A stretch of 7,805 bases of DNA from Clostridia bacterium (GTDB lineage Bacteria; Bacillota; Clostridia; Oscillospirales; CAG-272), in NCBI GenBank assembly GCA_017382615.1, contig JAFNZX010000037.1:1-7805 (forward strand), given 5' to 3'. Under the pieces are notes generated by a model. That model was not told the DNA's origin and ran no database searches. It saw only the letters and a program-made list of their open reading frames with translations. The number at the start of each line of letters is the position of its first letter. The first letter of the stretch is position 1. Below, in pieces: positions 5,076 through 7,805 of the stretch. The position numbers and the translations under genes were made by a program.

Positions 5076-6434
5076 TCAGTTACGCAGGCTGTGAATGGGC
5101 GCAGGAATGCGTCCGCCGCGTCCGATAAACTTGGCAGGAGAATACTCACGCAACGCCATAATAGGCGCAGTGCCCAAAAGTCCGCCAAAATCAACACTAT
5201 CCCCCACCTGCTTGCCATATGCAGGGATAATACGCACCGCAGTCGTCTTATTGTTCACCACTCCGATGGAAATCTCATCCGCAATCACGCCGCAGATCAC
5301 CGCCTCGTCGGTATCGCCGGGCACGGCAATCATGTCAAGACCCACCGAGCAAACGGCGGTCATTGCCTCAAGCTTCTCAATCGACAAAGCACCGCGCTCC
5401 ACAGCCGCGATCATGCCCGCATCCTCGGAAACGGGAATGAATGCGCCCGACAAGCCGCCCACGTGAGAGGACGCCATGACGCCGCCCTTCTTGACTGCAT
5501 CATTCAGCATAGCAAGGCACGCCGTAGTGCCGTGCGCACCCGTGCTCTCAAGACCCATACCCTCCAAGATATGCGCCACCGAGTCACCGACGGCAGGGGT
5601 GGGAGCCAAGGAAAGGTCCACGATGCCAAACGGCACGTTCAGCGCAGCCGACGCCTCGGATGCGACCAGCTGACCGACGCGCGTGATCTTGAACGCCGTC
5701 TTTTTGATCACGTCCGCAAGCTCGGACAGATCGCAGTCCCCTGCTCTTGCAATGGCACTGGATACCACGCCGGGGCCGGAAACGCCCACGTTGATCACGG
5801 TATCGGGCTCACCAACACCGTGGAACGCGCCCGCCATAAAGGGGTTATCCTCGGGCACGTTGGCAAACACCACCAGCTTTGCGCAGCCGATGGATTGGTT
5901 ATCCTTGGTCAGGTACGCCGCGCGCTTGATTGCCTTACCCATCAGTGCAATGGCATCCATATTGATGCCCGCCTTGGTGGTTGCCACGTTGACGGACGAG
6001 CACACCATCTGCGTGCTTGCCAACGCCTCGGGAATTGCCTCAATCAGCTCTCTCTCACCCGGCGTCATGCCCTTGTGCACCAGCGCGGAAAAGCCGCCGA
6101 TGAAATTGATGCCGGTTTGCTCCGCCGCTCTTTGCAGCGTGTGCGCGATCTTGATATATCCGTCGCGATCCGCTCTGCCGCCCACCAGCGAGACGGGCGT
6201 CACGGAAACGCGCTTGTTCACGATCGGAATACCGTACTTTTTCTCAATCTTATTGCCGGTCTCGACCAGCTTCTCTGCCTTGGTCGTGATCTTATCGTAA
6301 ATACGGTCACACAGCACGTCCACGTCGTCGCTGACGCAGTCCAAGAGCGAAATGCCCATGGTAACCGTACGGATATCCAGGTTTTCCTGGCGTATCATGT
6401 TGATGGTTTCTAATATATCTCTGGTTTCAATCAT
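5076..6434 (-). CDS. PFL family protein (UPF0210/DUF711)
   Basis: The 452-aa product matches the UPF0210/DUF711 family, called 'PFL family' because its fold recalls pyruvate formate-lyase. No enzymatic reaction is established that I know of. Recognisable blocks are the N-terminus (MIETRDILETINMIRQENLD), the VSVTPVSLVGG segment near residue 80, the Gly-rich stretch with NVGVSGPGVV near 215-225, and the C-terminus ending RGGRIPAPIHSLRN. The length is typical and there is no signal peptide. GGAG (6445-6442) lies 7 nt before the ATG. It sits 15 nt after the small ACT-domain gene, the same pairing seen widely in Firmicutes (UPF0237 followed by UPF0210). This suggests the ACT protein regulates or partners this enzyme-like protein. 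Confidence 0.93.
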   Translation of the reverse strand: MIETRDILETINMIRQENLDIRTVTMGISLLDCVSDDVDVLCDRIYDKITTKAEKLVETGNKIEKKYGIPIVNKRVSVTPVSLVGGRADRDGYIKIAHTLQRAAEQTGINFIGGFSALVHKGMTPGERELIEAIPEALASTQMVCSSVNVATTKAGINMDAIALMGKAIKRAAYLTKDNQSIGCAKLVVFANVPEDNPFMAGAFHGVGEPDTVINVGVSGPGVVSSAIARAGDCDLSELADVIKKTAFKITRVGQLVASEASAALNVPFGIVDLSLAPTPAVGDSVAHILEGMGLESTGAHGTTACLAMLNDAVKKGGVMASSHVGGLSGAFIPVSEDAGMIAAVERGALSIEKLEAMTAVCSVGLDMIAVPGDTDEAVICGVIADEISIGVVNNKTTAVRIIPAYGKQVGDSVDFGGLLGTAPIMALREYSPAKFIGRGGRIPAPIHSLRN

Positions 6435-6449
6435 GTCTTTTCTCCGTGA

Positions 6450-6719
6450 TCAGATGTGATGCATGGTATTGAAAATATCCTCGTGCATGGTGTGAATGGT
6501 CAAGCCCTTTTGCGCACCAAACGCCTCCAAGGTATCCACAAACTGCGAAAAATCCACGTTCAGCTTGTCAATATCCGCCAGCATAATCATGGCAAAATAC
6601 TCCTGCAGCACGCTTTGCGAAATATCCACGATATTCGCACCCAGCTCCGCGCAAACGCCTGCCACGCCTGCAATGATGCCCATACTGTCCTTACCCGTTA
6701 CCGTTATAACTGCCTTCAT
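6450..6719 (-). CDS. ACT domain protein (UPF0237 type)
   Basis: This is an 89-aa stand-alone ACT domain. ACT domains bind small ligands, often amino acids, at dimer interfaces. The signature is at the N-terminus: AVITVTGKDSMGIIAGVAGV, then CAELGANIVDISQSVLQEYFAMIMLADI (about 23-50), which is the classic beta-alpha-beta with a GANI-D turn. Length and sequence fit the UPF0237 family. GGAGGT (6732-6727) lies 7 nt before the ATG. It is the first gene of the ACT/PFL/membrane protein/YgjV/mrnC operon, with a promoter about 40 nt upstream. The ligand is unknown; its constant partner is the PFL-family protein directly downstream. Confidence 0.94.
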   Translation of the reverse strand: MKAVITVTGKDSMGIIAGVAGVCAELGANIVDISQSVLQEYFAMIMLADIDKLNVDFSQFVDTLEAFGAQKGLTIHTMHEDIFNTMHHI

Positions 6720-6759
6720 GTTTTGTACCTCCGATCGTGTACTTTAGTTAGTTACATCT

Positions 6760-6788
6760 ATTATACTATATATTTGCGCACGATGCAA
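6760..6788 (-). promoter_or_regulatory. Sigma-A promoter of the ACT-PFL operon
   Basis: Minus strand: -10 TATAAT (6765..6760) is perfect consensus. A -35-like TTGCAT (6788..6783) is 17 bp upstream and matches consensus only in TTG. The spacer is A/T-rich just upstream of the -10. The expected start is about 6753, leaving a leader of some 34 nt before the ACT gene. It is divergent from the plus-strand promoter at 6820. Confidence 0.75.
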
Positions 6789-6819
6789 TAGAAAAGGCAT
6801 AAAAAAACGCACAAATCGG

Positions 6820-6848
6820 TTGAAAAGCCACATGCTTTATGTTATAAT
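6820..6848 (+). promoter_or_regulatory. Sigma-A promoter of the plus-strand membrane protein operon
   Basis: -35 TTGAAA (6820-6825), a 17-bp spacer and -10 TATAAT (6843-6848), with TGT before the -10 (extended -10). An 8-bp inverted repeat, ATAAAAGC/GCTTTTAT (6847-6854 and 6863-6870), straddles the expected start near 6855. It could be an operator or a 5' hairpin. Confidence 0.87.
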
Positions 6849-6888
6849 AAAAGCACAAAGACGCTTTTATCATAACGGAGGGACACTT

Positions 6889-7410
6889 ATGAATCAATAT
6901 GAATACATCGTCAAGCAAAAAAGCGAGGGCGTGTGGAAATTGCGCCGCACACTGATGATCTGCGGCTACGTGGCGTTTAATCTCGTTTACCTGTTCTTCT
7001 TTTTGTTCTCCTTCCCTTGGGCGGTCACCTTCCTGCCACTGCTTGATTGGGTGCTGATCTACTTCACCTGGAGATTCGTCAGCCCCGAATACGAGTATTC
7101 CACGCTCTCGGGCGAGATCACCTTTACCACCATCTTTGGTGGAAAATCCAGACGCAAGCTCTTTACGGTCAACATCCGCGATTTCCAAAAAATTGCCCCC
7201 TACGACGAGGCAGCAGAGGCTTACGTGAGCGCGCAGAAATGCGTGCGCGACTTCAGGTGTATGTCCTCTCTCTACGCCCCCGACCTCTACTACGGCATCT
7301 TTATGCTGGGCGAGGAAAAATGCGTCGTTTACTTTGAGGCGACGGAGCGTGCGCTGAAAATTCTGAAATATTACAACATCGGCACGGTGGTCGTTCCCAC
7401 CACCAAGTAA
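6889..7410 (+). CDS. Two-span membrane protein of unknown function
   Basis: The ATG at 6889 (173 aa) is chosen because GGAGG (6877-6881) lies 7 nt upstream and the promoter ends at 6848; the longer open frame from 6820 would start inside the -35 box. The N-terminus is polar and basic (1-21). Two adjacent membrane spans follow at about 22-41 and 44-63, then a soluble C-terminal domain of 110 residues, expected in the cytoplasm. That domain starts with alternating beta-type sequence (EYEYSTLSGEITFTTIFGGKSRRK, 68-90) and an IRDFQKIAPYDE turn. This pattern is reminiscent of membrane-anchored PH-like domains in Firmicutes, but I cannot place it in a named family. It is co-transcribed with the 71-aa gene downstream. 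Confidence 0.85.
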   Translation: MNQYEYIVKQKSEGVWKLRRTLMICGYVAFNLVYLFFFLFSFPWAVTFLPLLDWVLIYFTWRFVSPEYEYSTLSGEITFTTIFGGKSRRKLFTVNIRDFQKIAPYDEAAEAYVSAQKCVRDFRCMSSLYAPDLYYGIFMLGEEKCVVYFEATERALKILKYYNIGTVVVPTTK

Positions 7411-7421
7411 GGAGGCAAAGC

Positions 7422-7637
7422 ATGGCACAGAAAAACCAACGCGAATTCACCCTGCACATGTCCGAGGACATGCTGCGCAAGTTCCTCTTCATCTCCGAAA
7501 AGGAGGGGAGAACACCCAACAATCAGTTCCTTTTCATGCTGCGTAACAGCATTGCCTACTACGAAAAGACCAAGGGCAGAATTTCGCCCGCTGAGCTTGC
7601 AAAGATTGATCTGAACACAGACGAGAACGAGAAATAA
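7422..7637 (+). CDS. Small ribbon-helix-helix-like protein
   Basis: This 71-aa protein has the layout of an Arc/MetJ-type ribbon-helix-helix fold: a short strand (REFTLHMS, 7-14), helix A (EDMLRKFLFISEKEG, 15-29), a TPNNQ turn, then helix B (FLFMLRNSIAYYEKTKG, 36-52). An acidic tail follows (58-71). Such proteins are usually dimeric DNA-binding regulators, sometimes antitoxins; no toxin gene is visible next to it. AAGGAGG lies 6 nt before the ATG, 11 nt after the stop of the membrane protein gene, so the two form an operon. The DNA-binding role is inferred from fold pattern only; the inverted repeat at the operon promoter (6847-6870) is a conceivable target. Palindromic repeats start 3 nt after its stop codon. 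Confidence 0.85.
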   Translation: MAQKNQREFTLHMSEDMLRKFLFISEKEGRTPNNQFLFMLRNSIAYYEKTKGRISPAELAKIDLNTDENEK

Positions 7638-7640
7638 ATT

Positions 7641-7668
7641 CGTAGGGGCGGATTCCATATCCGCCCGC
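7641..7668 (+). repeat. CGTAGGGGCG palindromic repeat, copy 1
   Basis: This 28-bp unit contains an 8-bp stem GGGCGGAT/ATCCGCCC around a 5-nt loop and starts 3 nt after the stop of the small RHH-like gene. It is identical over its whole length to copy 2. Confidence 0.92.
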
Positions 7669-7673
7669 ATATC

Positions 7674-7701
7674 CGTAGGGGCGGATTCCATATCCGCCCG
7701 C
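7674..7701 (+). repeat. CGTAGGGGCG palindromic repeat, copy 2
   Basis: Identical to copy 1 over 28 bp and separated from it by only 5 bp, which points to recent tandem duplication. Confidence 0.92.
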
Positions 7702-7705
7702 ACCC

Positions 7706-7732
7706 CGTAGGGGCGATTCAAGAATCGCCCGC
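7706..7732 (+). repeat. CGTAGGGGCG palindromic repeat, copy 3 (variant core)
   Basis: The ends match copies 1-2, but the stem is GGGCGATTC/GAATCGCCC (9 bp, 2-nt loop), so both arms changed together. The spacer after it (7733-7748) starts with the same 11 bases, gaatccaaagg or gaatccaaagc, that follow copy 4. Confidence 0.9.
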
Positions 7733-7748
7733 GAATCCAAAGGCAATC

Positions 7749-7794
7749 CGTAGGGGCGATATATTTCGGCAAAGCCGAAATTCAAATCGCCCGC
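7749..7794 (+). repeat. CGTAGGGGCG palindromic repeat, copy 4 with nested palindrome
   Basis: Outer arms GGGCGAT/ATCGCCC match copy 3, but the centre carries a second perfect 8-bp palindrome, ATTTCGGC-AAA-GCCGAAAT (7763-7781). The array appears to continue past the window edge. Confidence 0.88.
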
Positions 7795-7805
7795 GAATCC
7801 AAAGC

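Noticed and set aside
5091..6413. 440-residue open frame on the plus strand
   Set aside because: It lies fully antisense to the clearly recognisable PFL-family gene, is His/Arg-rich and low in family resemblance, and has no convincing ribosome-binding site. It is a frame shadow.
6766..7428. 220-residue open frame on the minus strand
   Set aside because: It is antisense to the membrane protein gene, which has a consensus promoter and Shine-Dalgarno sequence on the plus strand.
7371..7772. Minus-strand frame whose protein contains repeated 'RADMESAPT' peptides
   Set aside because: The repeat peptide is only the translation of the palindromic repeats; it runs antisense to the RHH-like gene and is not a real coding sequence.
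7641..7805. Possible CRISPR array
   Set aside because: The units are palindromes separated by only 4-16 bp that are themselves partly repeated. There are no spacers of 30-40 bp and no cas genes.

Overview
The window looks like a chromosomal segment of a Gram-positive bacterium, most likely a Clostridia member (Oscillospirales/Ruminococcaceae-like; this is inference). The support is strong AGGAGG-type ribosome-binding sites, consensus sigma-A promoters, a Mini-III RNase gene (Firmicutes-type 23S rRNA maturation), the ACT-domain plus PFL-family (UPF0237/UPF0210) pair, and intergenic palindromes of the 'CGTAGGGGCG' type. No phage, transposon, CRISPR array or defence system was found. Most of the window is core translation/secretion machinery plus a small conserved metabolic/RNA operon.

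Right-to-left block 1 (minus strand, about 2960 down to 93) is a ribosomal/secretion/transcription operon: a consensus promoter with phased A-tracts, a structured 139-nt leader, rpmG (L33, 53 aa), secE, nusG, rplK (L11) and rplA (L1). An intrinsic terminator follows rplA. rplJ-rplL do not follow directly. Instead, a separate promoter drives a tRNA-Gly(UCC) gene that runs off the left edge. The most unusual gene here is secE. It encodes 214 aa, with a signal-peptide-like first membrane segment and a Thr/Glu-rich extracytoplasmic-type loop of about 59 residues placed in front of the normal SecE core.

Block 2 (minus strand, 6788 down to 3067) starts at a sigma-A promoter and contains an ACT-domain regulator-like protein, a PFL-family (DUF711/UPF0210) protein, a single-membrane-span protein I do not recognise, a YgjV-like membrane protein and mrnC. 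The last two junctions are 4-bp ATGA stop/start overlaps, so these genes are probably translationally coupled. A degenerate palindromic repeat separates mrnC from a cyclophilin-type peptidyl-prolyl isomerase gene. That gene either shares the transcript or has its own weak promoter. Its transcript probably ends in a hairpin at 3017-3056 and/or in a terminator-like inverted repeat that brackets the -10 box of the rpmG operon promoter.

Block 3 (plus strand, 6820 to the end) is divergent from block 2. A consensus promoter drives a two-span membrane protein and a 71-aa ribbon-helix-helix-like protein. Four tandem GC-rich palindromic repeats follow the last stop codon and continue toward, and probably past, the window edge. 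A fifth, diverged copy of this repeat sits directly behind mrnC in the same orientation relative to its gene.

The longest stretch without a gene is 2783-3066 (promoter, leader and 3' hairpins). The other gaps, 6720-6888 and 7638-7805, hold divergent promoters and repeats respectively.
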